64,000 nucleotides of DNA, from contig CAYYFQ010000002.1 of NCBI GenBank assembly GCA_964471475.1, positions 81,157 to 145,156 on the forward strand, written 5' to 3'. Every line of letters begins with the position of its first letter. Position 1 is the first letter of the stretch. The position numbers and the translations under genes are program-made. Origin of the DNA: JAJNBD01 sp964471475. GTDB lineage: Bacteria > Pseudomonadota > Gammaproteobacteria > CAISUE01. The notes beneath the pieces are model-generated. The model made no database searches. It was not told the origin of the DNA and saw only the letters and a list, made by a program, of their open reading frames with translations. Shown one piece after another: positions 1 to 8,594 of this stretch.

Positions 1-2
1 AT

Positions 3-764
3 ATTTCAAAAAATTCAGAATATTTTATCAAGCAATGCGCCGATTTATTTTTACAAGCGACTGGTGAGATGAAAGCTGTTATGCACAACGTAGATAATAA
101 TGTAACGATGCGACTTCATTTTGATAGGGTTTTGCTTCTTATATATCCAGTTTTGATTTTAGAGGACTTGCGCGCAATAGAGCTATTGATAAAAGAACAT
201 ATTTTTCTTTCTGCATCAAAGATTTCTCGGTCAATGCTTGAGATTTGCGCAACAGTGAGTTGGTTGTATCAACTACCGTACAATGAACAAGATAGCTATG
301 CGAAATCTTTTATGGAATTTGGTGGAAGAGGTTTCAGATTTGGCAAAACGAGTACTACTTATACCTGGTTAGAAACTATTACGGAAAAATCCATAAAAGA
401 AATTATAATTTCTCAAGCGCTAGATCGGAAAGATATAGTGGATTTTTCATTTACTACGGAAAGTGGAAATCCATTCAAACTTTCTTTTTATGATCTTCTG
501 TCAAAAATAATTCACTATAATCCAAAGGCATTAAAAAAAATTGTTGGAATGAATGACGAGGGAACACAGGGGTTTTTGCCCGATTATGTGTCTATATGTT
601 TGGCCACTGTTGTTCTTGCAATATATTCTTTAACACAATTTTGTGTTATTTTTTTCGAATACCTATCTTTAGAGCCTGAACAAGAAGAGGGGAAAATTTT
701 TTTTAGTATTCTTAAAAATTTTATGGATAGGGTTCATGTGATAGTGTCTGACTATAAGCCATAA
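3..764 (+). CDS. Hypothetical protein, possibly DUF5677-like, 5' end outside window
   Basis: I do not recognise this gene with certainty. The frame is open from base 3 through the ATG at 69 to the TAA at 764, so the true start probably lies before the window and only the C-terminal part is seen. The first visible residues (SEYFIKQCADLFLQATGEM) read like normal coding sequence. The pattern of a helical region with 'SRSMLEICATVSWLYQL' resembles the DUF5677 family, whose function is unknown; this is a weak resemblance by eye. A hydrophobic stretch (ICLATVVLAIYSLTQFCVIFF) near the C-terminus may be a buried or membrane helix. It lies just outside the left end of the tRNA-bounded island. Confidence 0.5.
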   Translation: MSKNSEYFIKQCADLFLQATGEMKAVMHNVDNNVTMRLHFDRVLLLIYPVLILEDLRAIELLIKEHIFLSASKISRSMLEICATVSWLYQLPYNEQDSYAKSFMEFGGRGFRFGKTSTTYTWLETITEKSIKEIIISQALDRKDIVDFSFTTESGNPFKLSFYDLLSKIIHYNPKALKKIVGMNDEGTQGFLPDYVSICLATVVLAIYSLTQFCVIFFEYLSLEPEQEEGKIFFSILKNFMDRVHVIVSDYKP

Positions 765-797
765 TATTTTTGCTTTAATGAAAAAAGCAGCTGGCAT

Positions 798-1037
798 GTA
801 ACCAGGTGCTTGGCTAGCTTAGTAGGCTAAGCAAAAACAAGTAATATGTTTAAAATCAAATAATTGTAAAATTTTAAGGGATGAGATAAAACGTAAATAG
901 ACTTACATGAGTCACGCAAATCTCACGCACTAATGGAAAAAGAAGCTGAAATTGCCTAGGGAAAAATCTTCGGAAACGCTTGTGAGAGTAATGGCGCGCC
1001 CGGAGAGACTCGAACTCCCGACCACTTGGTTCGAAGC
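798..1037. repeat. Left copy of tRNA-Arg-associated direct repeat (att-like)
   Basis: Bases 910-1037 are identical over 128 bp to 10050-10177. Weaker similarity continues leftward to about 798 (matching from about 9929, for example around 'accaggtg' and 'tttaaaatcaa'). The repeat holds the 3' 46 nt of tRNA-Arg(TCG) plus about 82 bp that follow the tRNA gene. This is the arrangement left by site-specific integration into a tRNA 3' end, except that identity runs further beyond the tRNA than most attachment cores. Confidence 0.8.
992..1037 (-). pseudogene. tRNA-Arg(TCG) 3' fragment
   Basis: On the minus strand this is the 3' 46 nt of the tRNA-Arg found complete at 10132-10208: part of the anticodon loop, variable region, T arm, acceptor 3' strand and encoded CCA. 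Identity stops abruptly inside the anticodon loop (after 'tcgaagc'). The 5' half is absent, so it cannot make a tRNA. It marks the far border of a probable island. Confidence 0.85.
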
Positions 1038-1252
1038 TCACGCGGCGCTTTTTAACTGATTATTTATATTGGTTTTTTAATCAGGCCGCCCACAACTAAA
1101 TGCACGCTACAGCACATAAAAGCACGGGAGAAACCCGCAAAAGTCACGCACGGATTTTGTCGTTATTTTGTAAAAACCATCTCGACGCTAAGATTTTTCA
1201 TGTCGTGACAAAGTATATTTAAAGTGCTAATATTCATTTATTGGGTGAATAA
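1038..1252. other. Intergenic, possible integrase-binding motif cluster
   Basis: No coding capacity was recognised. The heptamer TCACGCA or close variants (TCACGCG) recur around 912, 922, 1038 and 1143, and again in the right repeat near 10052 and 10062. A weak inverted repeat (ctgatta ... taatcag) lies at about 1056-1083. These could be arm-type sites of a lost integrase; nothing else is visible. Confidence 0.3.
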
Positions 1253-2080
1253 ATGCGCTTTTTATACACTATGAAAATATCTTCGGGCATTGGAGCGCTT
1301 GATCGTCAGAAACTTACTTTGCTATTACGTGGTACTCAATCTACTATTTCTGTGAATGAAGCTACTCAAATTTTAAACGTAAAACGATCATATGCTGCTA
1401 AATTATTAACGCGTTGGGCAAACAAGGGGTGGTTAGCTCGCATCAAACGTGGTGTTTATATTCCTATACCTCTCGAATCTGTTACTTCAAATATTTCACT
1501 TGAAGATCCATGGGTCGTTGCTGAAAAGCTTTATTTGCCTTGTTATATTGGCGGATGGAGTGCTGCTGAATATTGGCATTTAACAGAGCAAATTTTTCGT
1601 AGCATTGTCATCTTTACAATTAAAAAGAGTAGAACACAAATACAAAAAATTAAAGATACTGAATTTCTGTTACGCAAAACCTCTGAAGAAGCTATGTTTG
1701 GGCTCCAAAAAGTATGGCGAGGACAAGTTAAAGTATCTGTTTCGGATCCTTCTCGGACCATTATTGATCTTCTCGCTGATCCTAAATTAGGAGGGGGTAT
1801 CCGTACTGTCTCTGAAATATTTATTAATTATTTAAACTCTGAGCACAAGGAGCTGCTGCTGCTTATAGATTATGCAGAAAAACTAAATAATGGAGCTGTT
1901 TTTAAGCGATTGGGATTTTTATTAGAAAAATATTCGCCTCTAGAAGTTCAGATCATTCAAGCCTGTAAAGATAGGCTCACAACCGGTAATAATAAGTTGG
2001 ATCCTCAACTTAGTGCTGATAAATTAATAACACGGTGGCGATTATGGGTTCCAAAAAATTGGGAGCCTCATCATGATTAG
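1253..2080 (+). CDS. AbiEi-type antitoxin (type IV TA)
   Basis: This is probably the antitoxin of an AbiE toxin-antitoxin pair: a transcriptional autorepressor that neutralises the nucleotidyltransferase toxin. Residues about 35-70 form a winged-helix-like N-terminal domain (VNEATQILNVKRSYAAKLL, then GWLARIKRGVYIPI), typical of AbiEi antitoxins. The C-terminal part contains 'DPSRTIIDLLADPKLGGGI', resembling the family's DPxRTIIDLL motif. ATG at 1253 gives 275 aa; an in-frame ATG at 1271 is an alternative start. It overlaps the downstream toxin gene by 8 nt, as is usual for abiEi-abiEii. It is the first gene inside the left att-like repeat. Confidence 0.8.
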   Translation: MRFLYTMKISSGIGALDRQKLTLLLRGTQSTISVNEATQILNVKRSYAAKLLTRWANKGWLARIKRGVYIPIPLESVTSNISLEDPWVVAEKLYLPCYIGGWSAAEYWHLTEQIFRSIVIFTIKKSRTQIQKIKDTEFLLRKTSEEAMFGLQKVWRGQVKVSVSDPSRTIIDLLADPKLGGGIRTVSEIFINYLNSEHKELLLLIDYAEKLNNGAVFKRLGFLLEKYSPLEVQIIQACKDRLTTGNNKLDPQLSADKLITRWRLWVPKNWEPHHD

Positions 2081-3260
2081 TAAACAAGAAATTATGGATT
2101 TTGCATGGGAATTTAGTTTGCGCCCTGAGGTTGTTGAAAAAGATTATGTGCTGGGATGGCTATTAGCTGGTATTCACCAGTCACCACTTGCAGAGCATTG
2201 GATTTTTAAAGGAGGAACATCCATTAAAAAATGTTATTTTGAAACCTTTCGATTTTCGGAAGATCTAGATTTTACTTTAATCAGTCAAGCTCATATAGAT
2301 GAAAATTTTTTAACCGAAACATTTATAAAAGTAGCATTTTGGATTTATGATGAAGCGGGGATTGAAATTCCTTCAGAGACGATTAAGTTTGAATTGTATC
2401 AAAATAAAAATGGCAAAATTTCAATAGAAGGTCGGATTGGCTACATTGGTCCATTGCAGCGACGTGGCAGTTTTCCGCGTGTTAAGTTTGATTTAACGGG
2501 AGATGAAATTTTAGTTTTACAGCCTGTAGTACGCGAAGTGCATCATCCTTATTCAGATAAGCCAACAGACGGGATCAAAGTTCATTGTTATAACTTCGCA
2601 GAAATTTTTGCTGAAAAAATTAGAGCGCTTGCGCAACGAGCAAGTCCAAGAGATCTTTATGATGTTGTGCACCTTTATCGGCATTTGGGGGGAAATATAA
2701 ATTCTGAAATAATTTTTCAAATATTAAAGGAAAAATGTCTTTTTAAGAAGATTACTATCCCCACTATGGAGAACATAGAACTCCACGAAAAAATAGAAGA
2801 ATTAAAAATGAGTTGGAAAAGTATGCTTGGGCATCAACTTCCCATACTTCCCCCTTTTGAAAGTTTTTGGCAAGAGTTGCCGCAAATATTTAACTGGCTC
2901 TATGGTATAAAAGTTTTAGATGTATACCCCCTCTTTCCTAGTGATGACCAATCTGTTGATAGTAGTTGGCAGCCGCCTACCATGATTCAGGCGTGGCACA
3001 AACATGTGCCTATTGAATTGATTCGTTATGCAGGGACAAACTACCTATGCCTAGAGCTAGGATATGAGGGTATGAAACGGATTGTTGAACCTTATGAGTT
3101 AAAGCGCGCAATGTCTGGAGATCTAATTTTAGTTGCAATGCAGCATGCTTCAAAAGAATGGCATGTTTATCGACTTGATTATATTCAAAGCATTAAGCTA
3201 ACCACAGATACGTTTGTGCCTCAATATCAGGTTTCTTTAACGCCGCTAGCATTAAAGTAA
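2073..3260 (+). CDS. AbiEii-family nucleotidyltransferase toxin
   Basis: This is the toxin partner of the preceding gene and belongs to the AbiEii/AbiGii nucleotidyltransferase family, which transfers nucleotides to RNA (tRNA in characterised members). The N-terminus carries 'VEKDYVLGWLL', then 'FKGGTSIKKCYF' and 'FSEDLDFTL', matching the GG[TS] and DxD motifs of the fold at about residues 45-70. 'FAEKIRALAQRASPRDLYDVVHL' at about 180-205 is the conserved lysine/RDLYD region. Its 395 residues are longer than many family members; the C-terminal ~120 residues may be an extra domain. It ends 44 bp before birA on the same strand, so read-through into birA is possible. Confidence 0.82.
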   Translation: MISKQEIMDFAWEFSLRPEVVEKDYVLGWLLAGIHQSPLAEHWIFKGGTSIKKCYFETFRFSEDLDFTLISQAHIDENFLTETFIKVAFWIYDEAGIEIPSETIKFELYQNKNGKISIEGRIGYIGPLQRRGSFPRVKFDLTGDEILVLQPVVREVHHPYSDKPTDGIKVHCYNFAEIFAEKIRALAQRASPRDLYDVVHLYRHLGGNINSEIIFQILKEKCLFKKITIPTMENIELHEKIEELKMSWKSMLGHQLPILPPFESFWQELPQIFNWLYGIKVLDVYPLFPSDDQSVDSSWQPPTMIQAWHKHVPIELIRYAGTNYLCLELGYEGMKRIVEPYELKRAMSGDLILVAMQHASKEWHVYRLDYIQSIKLTTDTFVPQYQVSLTPLALK

Positions 3261-3304
3261 AGTGAAAATTTAGAAACGGTTATCATCGAAGAAGGAGAGC
3301 GTAT

Positions 3305-4285
3305 ATGAGATCATTAAGTCAAAATTTGGTTAGACTTGTAAAATTACTTAATGATATGGAGTATCATGATGGTACCTCCATTGGGGAGTATTTAAATATT
3401 TCTCGTGCAGCTGTTTGGAAGCTTATTAAGAAGCTAGAGTACTATAAAATCTCGCTTACTTGCACCAAGGGGAAGGGCTATCAGCTTGAATCACCGCTGA
3501 TTTTGTTGGATGTCAATAGAATGAAGTCTCAGTTGCGCCATCGCTCGATTACACTGGAAGTTTTAGAAAAAACATCATCAACAAATGATTACGTGAAGTC
3601 GCTTAGCAGAAATAATAAAAAGGTCATTGCCTGTTTTGCTGAAGTTCAAACAGCTGGTAGAGGTAGATTGCATCGTCAGTGGTATTCACCTTTTGCGGAA
3701 AATATTTATTTATCGATTCTATGTCCTTTTGAAAAAGATATTAGTGAGTTGAGCGGTTTAAGTCTGGTTGCTGCTTTAGCTATTTGTCATGCACTTGAAT
3801 CTGTTGTTGATCTTCATAAAAAGCATCTTACTGTTAAATGGCCCAATGATATTTTAATTAATGGTTGCAAGCTTGCAGGAACATTAATAGAGGTCGAAGC
3901 GGAGTCACATGGTTTTTGTCAGGTGAGTATTGGCATTGGTATTAACGTGAATATGCGCAAAGCGTTAAAAAAAAATATTGATCAGGCTTGGACATCGCTT
4001 TCTCAAGTGACTCAACAATATATTGACCGTAATACATTGGGCGCAGCAATCATCGACTCATTAATTGATTACTTAGAACGATTCTTATCAAAGGGTTTAG
4101 TGAGCTTTAAGGAGGAATGGCAAAAAAGAGATTACCTTAAAAACGCAATGGTTTCTGTGTTATCTGGGAGCAAGAAAGCAAAAGGTCTCTGTTTAGGAGT
4201 CAATGATCAAGGGCATTTGAAAATAGAAACAAAGACAGGTGATAGGTTAACGCTTGCTTCGGGTGATACCACTTTATTGAACTAA
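3305..4285 (+). CDS. birA: BirA, biotin-protein ligase and biotin operon repressor
   Basis: It makes biotinyl-5'-AMP and attaches biotin to acetyl-CoA carboxylase BCCP; the holo-form represses bio genes. Residues about 8-60 form the winged helix-turn-helix (IGEYLNISRAAVWKLIKKLE), so this is the bifunctional class. The ligase domain shows 'TSSTND', 'QTAGRGRLHRQWYSP' (ATP/biotin loop) and 'KWPNDIL' (catalytic Lys). The length of 326 aa is normal. The ATG at 3305 follows a strong Shine-Dalgarno sequence (gaaggagag). Its 3' end overlaps the converging bioD by 12 nt. It sits inside the same tRNA-bounded segment as the bio genes and probably acts on the bioA/bioB intergenic site. Confidence 0.95.
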   Translation: MRSLSQNLVRLVKLLNDMEYHDGTSIGEYLNISRAAVWKLIKKLEYYKISLTCTKGKGYQLESPLILLDVNRMKSQLRHRSITLEVLEKTSSTNDYVKSLSRNNKKVIACFAEVQTAGRGRLHRQWYSPFAENIYLSILCPFEKDISELSGLSLVAALAICHALESVVDLHKKHLTVKWPNDILINGCKLAGTLIEVEAESHGFCQVSIGIGINVNMRKALKKNIDQAWTSLSQVTQQYIDRNTLGAAIIDSLIDYLERFLSKGLVSFKEEWQKRDYLKNAMVSVLSGSKKAKGLCLGVNDQGHLKIETKTGDRLTLASGDTTLLN

Positions 4286-4957
4286 TTGTTGTTGAATAGT
4301 GTTAATATCAATGCATGTTTCGCATTTTTCATTATATGGGACAATGCCTAAGCAGGGTGCCTTAATCCAATTTTTTAGGGTTTCTATATTTTCTTCTATT
4401 GAAAGAGTTTTTGTATCTAAACAATTAGCCATCCAGCCAATGCATACTCCACCGCTGGCTAAAATATTGAAATAAGTTAACAATGCATGGTTTAAGCAAC
4501 CCAATTTGATACCTACAACTAAAATGATAGGAATTTTCAATTCAATAATGAGATCAGAAAAAAGCTCAGAATGGTTTAATGGTAATGCCCAACCACCAGC
4601 ACCTTCAATCAGATTAATGTCAGTATCATTTTGTATTGAACGCATAATGGCTTGGTAAACAAATTCTTTTGAAAGATGAGTATGCGTTTCACTTGCTGCA
4701 ATGTGTGGTGCGATAGGTTTTTCAAATGCAATGGAATTAACAATTTCATAGGGTTTTTTGATAGAAGCATAATGTTGTAATCGTAAAGCATCTGAATTTC
4801 TTAGCCCGCTGGCATGATTTTTTTGGCAGCCTGAGGCAATGGGTTTCAGTGCAAATGTTGTAAAACCAGCGGCATTAAAGGCTTCTAATAGCAGGCAGCT
4901 TACATACGTTTTACCCACGTTAGTGTCTGTGCCCGTGATGAATAGTGTATGTTTCAT
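4274..4957 (-). CDS. bioD: BioD, dethiobiotin synthetase
   Basis: It catalyses ATP-dependent ring closure of 7,8-diaminopelargonic acid with CO2 to dethiobiotin in the cytosol. The N-terminal P-loop 'GTDTNVGKTYVSC' (residues 8-20), 'ALKPIASGC' and 'LIEGAGGWALPL' are the BioD signatures. Its 227 aa match the family. It is the last gene of bioB-F-H-C-D: its start overlaps the bioC stop by 4 nt and its end overlaps birA on the other strand by 12 nt. Confidence 0.95.
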   Translation of the reverse strand: MKHTLFITGTDTNVGKTYVSCLLLEAFNAAGFTTFALKPIASGCQKNHASGLRNSDALRLQHYASIKKPYEIVNSIAFEKPIAPHIAASETHTHLSKEFVYQAIMRSIQNDTDINLIEGAGGWALPLNHSELFSDLIIELKIPIILVVGIKLGCLNHALLTYFNILASGGVCIGWMANCLDTKTLSIEENIETLKNWIKAPCLGIVPYNEKCETCIDINTIQQQLVQ

Positions 4958-5712
4958 GGAACCTTCCTCGCTAAATAAATTCCAATTTCGTAAGTTAATT
5001 GGTTTAGATTAGGGCTTACGAAAATTTGATCAAGCTTAATCGGCGATAATCCTTGCATTTCATAATGAGTGCTTTTGTTGTAATTTGCGCCCGTTGCTTT
5101 TAATGCTTTGAGCGCTTCAAATTGATTATTAAATTGTACTGTAATGTATTTAAACTCTTGGGTAACCACGTGCCAGCCATTTATTTTTAGAATATCTACT
5201 ACTGCGTTATGATTTAGAAAAATTGGTGTGAAGGATTTTTTTAGCTCTGGAAAATTCTCAGCCAGCGGTATAGAGAATACAATCAGACCATGATCGTTAA
5301 GATATTGGTGCCATAACTTAATAGTTTTAGATATATCACTAGACCATTGCAGTCCCATGTTACAAAAAATCAATTCTAGCGGTTTAGGGATTTTTATAGC
5401 GTGATCGAAGTCACTTTGAATCCAGTCAATCTTGCTAATATGCGAAAGCTTTTTTTGTGCAATGGCCAAAAGCCGCTCTGCAAAATCCATAGCGTAACAA
5501 TGGTTAAAATCGACATATTTAACAAGTAATCGTGTGCTTTCCCCTGTCCCACATCCAAAATCAGCAATGCTATCGAATACCTTTTGGTGATTCAGTAGTA
5601 GTTGAATGGATTGCCGACAAATAGTATTTTGCACTGCGCAATACTGATCGTAAGTTAAAGCAGATCGATTAAATGTATTACGGATTCTTTGTTTAATTGG
5701 ATCAATCATCAT
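4954..5712 (-). CDS. bioC: BioC, malonyl-ACP O-methyltransferase
   Basis: It methylates malonyl-ACP so that the pimeloyl chain can be built by fatty acid synthase. The SAM-binding motif 'IADFGCGTGESTRLL' is at about residues 46-60, followed by 'YAMDFAERLL' and 'LIFCNMGLQW', the class I methyltransferase pattern specific to BioC. The length of 252 aa is normal. It overlaps bioH by 11 nt and bioD by 4 nt, consistent with translational coupling. The start could be either of two adjacent Met codons. Confidence 0.93.
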   Translation of the reverse strand: MMIDPIKQRIRNTFNRSALTYDQYCAVQNTICRQSIQLLLNHQKVFDSIADFGCGTGESTRLLVKYVDFNHCYAMDFAERLLAIAQKKLSHISKIDWIQSDFDHAIKIPKPLELIFCNMGLQWSSDISKTIKLWHQYLNDHGLIVFSIPLAENFPELKKSFTPIFLNHNAVVDILKINGWHVVTQEFKYITVQFNNQFEALKALKATGANYNKSTHYEMQGLSPIKLDQIFVSPNLNQLTYEIGIYLARKVP

Positions 5713-6397
5713 TTAAAAAGCCCTCAATTGCATCAATGTATGTTGAGCGGGTTGTTAGAAATCCAGCATGCCCTATATTTTCAATTGTCATCGTATTAAC
5801 ACGAGAATTAAGTGCTTTGAGTTGTAGCGCATTTTGAGAGAGCACAGCGTCTTTCTGACTCATTATGTGAAAAATATTTATATGTAAACCGCGATATTCA
5901 GTTCTCAAGTCAGCGTCAAATAATATGCTGAGTAATGATATTAATTGTTGTGCTTGATTTGGAAATAAATGTTGCTTTAAAGTTTTTCTTAGATCCATCA
6001 TTCGATTCGGATAGCAAACCAATCGAAAAAAATACTCCATCTGTTTATTAAAGTTGTGAAGTAATGCGGCTTCAAAAGCGCGCACATTATCTGGATTAAT
6101 GCCGATCCAATTAAAATCGGCTCGCCATTTTGGTTGGCTTGCTAAAAGAATAAGCTTATTCACTTTGTTAGGAAATAAAGCGGCTAATTGAATAGCAATC
6201 AACCCTCCAAATGACCAGCCAAGCAAAATGGTTTGGTCTGGTAGTTTATGTGAGATTTGATGGGCAATCTCTGTCAGAGAAAGTTTGGAGAGATGCATAT
6301 AATCTAAGCCAAAAATATTAAATTTCTCATTATTAAGTGTGTGAAAAATATTCGCTTGAAATCCCCAGCCGGGAATAGCATAAATTTGAGTCAGCAT
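5702..6397 (-). CDS. bioH: BioH, pimeloyl-ACP methyl ester carboxylesterase
   Basis: It removes the methyl group from pimeloyl-ACP methyl ester, ending the BioC-BioH route. The alpha/beta hydrolase fold is shown by the nucleophile elbow 'GWSFGGLIAIQLA' (Ser at about residue 64), a C-terminal 'QKDAVL' acid region and 'IGHAGFLT' with the catalytic His. The N-terminal 'IPGWGFQANIF' fits BioH. The length is 231 aa, slightly shorter than the E. coli protein. It is embedded in the operon with overlaps of 7 nt (bioF) and 11 nt (bioC). Confidence 0.92.
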   Translation of the reverse strand: MLTQIYAIPGWGFQANIFHTLNNEKFNIFGLDYMHLSKLSLTEIAHQISHKLPDQTILLGWSFGGLIAIQLAALFPNKVNKLILLASQPKWRADFNWIGINPDNVRAFEAALLHNFNKQMEYFFRLVCYPNRMMDLRKTLKQHLFPNQAQQLISLLSILFDADLRTEYRGLHINIFHIMSQKDAVLSQNALQLKALNSRVNTMTIENIGHAGFLTTRSTYIDAIEGFLNDD

Positions 6398-7551
6398 GTT
6401 CTCAAGCCATCAATAATATGATCGACTAACTGAAATAGCTGCTGTTGTGTATGAAGGCTATTGATGGATAATCGTAGTCTTTCTTTTCCGTGAGGAACTG
6501 TTGGTGAACGAATGGCTGAGACATAAAACCCTTTTGATAATAACCATCGTTGGAGCGATAATACTTTTGCAGCGCCATGTACCATAATAGATTTAATGGG
6601 TGTTTTATCATTGGTAATCAGCCTTAGGCCTCGATGGGATGCATATCCGATAAAAAGAGCAATATTTTTTTGTAATCGCTGTTGGCGCCAAGTTTCTTCT
6701 TTAATAATTTCTAATGTTGTTTTTATGGCAAGACAAATGGTGGGTGGTATCGCAGTACTGTAACAATAGCTTTTTGAAAATTGCAAAATAGATTCGATTG
6801 CAATTTCGTTTCCTGCAACAATAGCACCCATGGCGTTAAATGCTTTGCCTAAAGGTAGAACTAGACAAGTATAAAAGCTCTGATCCAGTGCAAAATATTC
6901 TGAAATACCCTTACCCTCTCTACCCAATACGCCAATGCCATGTGCATCATCAATGATAAGACCTGAGCGATATTGTTTAGCAAGATGAGTCAAATCTAAA
7001 ATCGGTGCCATATCACCTTCCATGCTGAAAACACTTTCTGTCACAATCAAATGAGGCGAATAAATTTCTGCCATTGCTTCTAAGTGTTTTACATTATTAT
7101 GTTGATAACGGATATGTTTAGCGCGTGATAATGTGATGCCATCCAGTAAAGAGGAGTGACATAGCCTGTCAGAAAAGATCGTATCCGTTCGTTTACTGAG
7201 TGTGGAAATAATACCGATGTTAGCCGCATATCCAGAGCTAAAAAGTACGGCGCGATCAACCCCTAGCCATTTGGCAAATTGCTCTTCTGTTTCTTTGTGG
7301 GCTTCAGAATAACCCGATATAAAGGGGGATGCTCCACTACCCAGCCCATATTTATGAGAAGCGGTTATCAAGACTTCAGTAACTTTGGGGTGTTTTTTTA
7401 ATCCCAAATAATCATTACTGGAAAAATCAACACAGTATTGGCCAGAAACATAAATTTTATTTTGATCGATTGGCTCAGTAACTTGGCGTGTTCGATAGAG
7501 CGATAATGCTTTTCGCTCCATTATCCGCTGATGCAATGATTCAGTTAGCAT
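6391..7551 (-). CDS. bioF: BioF, 8-amino-7-oxononanoate synthase
   Basis: This PLP enzyme condenses pimeloyl-ACP (or CoA) with L-alanine. 'DFSSNDYLGL' near the N-terminus, 'FSSGYAANIG', 'ESVFSMEGDMAP', 'IDDAHGIGVLG' and the PLP-lysine region 'LGKAFNAMGA' are family hallmarks. The length of 386 aa is normal. Its start overlaps the bioB stop by 11 nt. Confidence 0.95.
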   Translation of the reverse strand: MLTESLHQRIMERKALSLYRTRQVTEPIDQNKIYVSGQYCVDFSSNDYLGLKKHPKVTEVLITASHKYGLGSGASPFISGYSEAHKETEEQFAKWLGVDRAVLFSSGYAANIGIISTLSKRTDTIFSDRLCHSSLLDGITLSRAKHIRYQHNNVKHLEAMAEIYSPHLIVTESVFSMEGDMAPILDLTHLAKQYRSGLIIDDAHGIGVLGREGKGISEYFALDQSFYTCLVLPLGKAFNAMGAIVAGNEIAIESILQFSKSYCYSTAIPPTICLAIKTTLEIIKEETWRQQRLQKNIALFIGYASHRGLRLITNDKTPIKSIMVHGAAKVLSLQRWLLSKGFYVSAIRSPTVPHGKERLRLSINSLHTQQQLFQLVDHIIDGLRTC

Positions 7552-8509
7552 CTGTTAATGCTTCCGATAATTCAGGTGTGCGTAATCCTAACCGTTTTAA
7601 TAAATCCATGTCGTGATTTTTGCTAGGATTTTTAGCGGTAAACAATTTATCTCCAATAAAAATAGAATTTGCACCTGCCATAAAGCACCAAGCTTGCATC
7701 TCATCAGGCATGTTTTCGCGGCCAGCCGATAAACGAATCTTGGAGGTTGGAAATAAAATTCGGGTGACTGCAATTGTTTTTATGAACTCAAAAGAATCAA
7801 GAGAATTTTGCTTGGCTAATGGTGTTCCTGGAATAGGAATCAATTGATTAATGGGAATACTTTGTGGTGATGAGGATAATGCCTTTAAAGCCAACAAAAA
7901 CTGAACTCTATCATCGCGCTTTTCTCCCATGCCCAATATGCCGCCACAGCAGACATGAATTCCGGCACCGGAAACTTTCGTTAACGTATCGATTCGATCT
8001 TGATAAGTTCGAGTACTGATAATGGAAGGGTAATAATCAGGTGATGTATCAAGATTGTGGTTATAATAATCTAAGCCAGCAGATTTAAGTTCAGCAACTT
8101 GTGGTGTGTCTAACATTCCTAACGTGACACAGGTTTCTAGTCCTAAGGCTTTTACTGCTTGAATCATTTCAAGTACTTTTGGGAAATCTTTTTTCGGCGG
8201 CCTTCTCCATGCGGCTCCCATACAAAACCGTTTCACTCCATGCGCTTTGGCTTGTTTTGCCTGTATTAAAACGTCATCAATATTGAGCAGATTTTCTTTT
8301 TTTAAGCCCGTATTATAATGCCCGCTTTGAGGGCAGTAAGCGCAATCCTCAGGGCAAGCGCCTGTTTTAATACTACATAACGCACAGAACTCCATATCAC
8401 CTGGTTCAAAATTCTCCATATGACATTCGTATGCTTGATTGATTAACTCAAAAAAAGGCAATTCATATAAATCGCGAACTTTTTCTTCGGTCCATAAAAT
8501 TTCACTCAT
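7541..8509 (-). CDS. bioB: BioB, biotin synthase
   Basis: This radical-SAM sulfur-insertion enzyme converts dethiobiotin to biotin. The radical-SAM cluster motif 'CSIKTGACPEDCAYCPQS' (CxxxCxxC) lies at about residues 44-61; 'CMGAAWR', 'YNHNLDTSPDYY', 'CCGGILGMGE' and 'RLSAGREN' (auxiliary 2Fe-2S cluster residues) follow. The length of 322 aa is typical. It is the first gene of the minus-strand operon; its start is 85 bp from the divergent bioA start, with an operator-like palindrome between them. Confidence 0.96.
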   Translation of the reverse strand: MSEILWTEEKVRDLYELPFFELINQAYECHMENFEPGDMEFCALCSIKTGACPEDCAYCPQSGHYNTGLKKENLLNIDDVLIQAKQAKAHGVKRFCMGAAWRRPPKKDFPKVLEMIQAVKALGLETCVTLGMLDTPQVAELKSAGLDYYNHNLDTSPDYYPSIISTRTYQDRIDTLTKVSGAGIHVCCGGILGMGEKRDDRVQFLLALKALSSSPQSIPINQLIPIPGTPLAKQNSLDSFEFIKTIAVTRILFPTSKIRLSAGRENMPDEMQAWCFMAGANSIFIGDKLFTAKNPSKNHDMDLLKRLGLRTPELSEALTDAN

Positions 8510-8557
8510 GATTTTTTGCGCTGTAATTGTATTCTCGCATAATAAATGTTACGATTT

Positions 8558-8594
8558 AATTAGTCAACCATTTAATAAAATAAGTTTACTAATT
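8558..8594. promoter_or_regulatory. Candidate BirA operator (bioO) between bioB and bioA
   Basis: Two 12-bp arms, AATTAGTCAACC (8558-8569) and AGTTTACTAATT (8583-8594), match as an inverted repeat at 10 of 12 positions around a 13-bp AT-rich centre. The core (TAGTMAACC / GGTTTACTA-like) resembles the BirA operator consensus TTGTAAACC-N14-16-GGTTTACAA. It abuts the bioA start and lies upstream of bioB, so one site could control both, as in enterobacteria. The site is predicted only. Confidence 0.65.

Noticed and set aside
8439..8594. N-terminal extension of bioA
   Set aside because: It would read through the bioB start and the operator, and the added residues do not belong to BioA.
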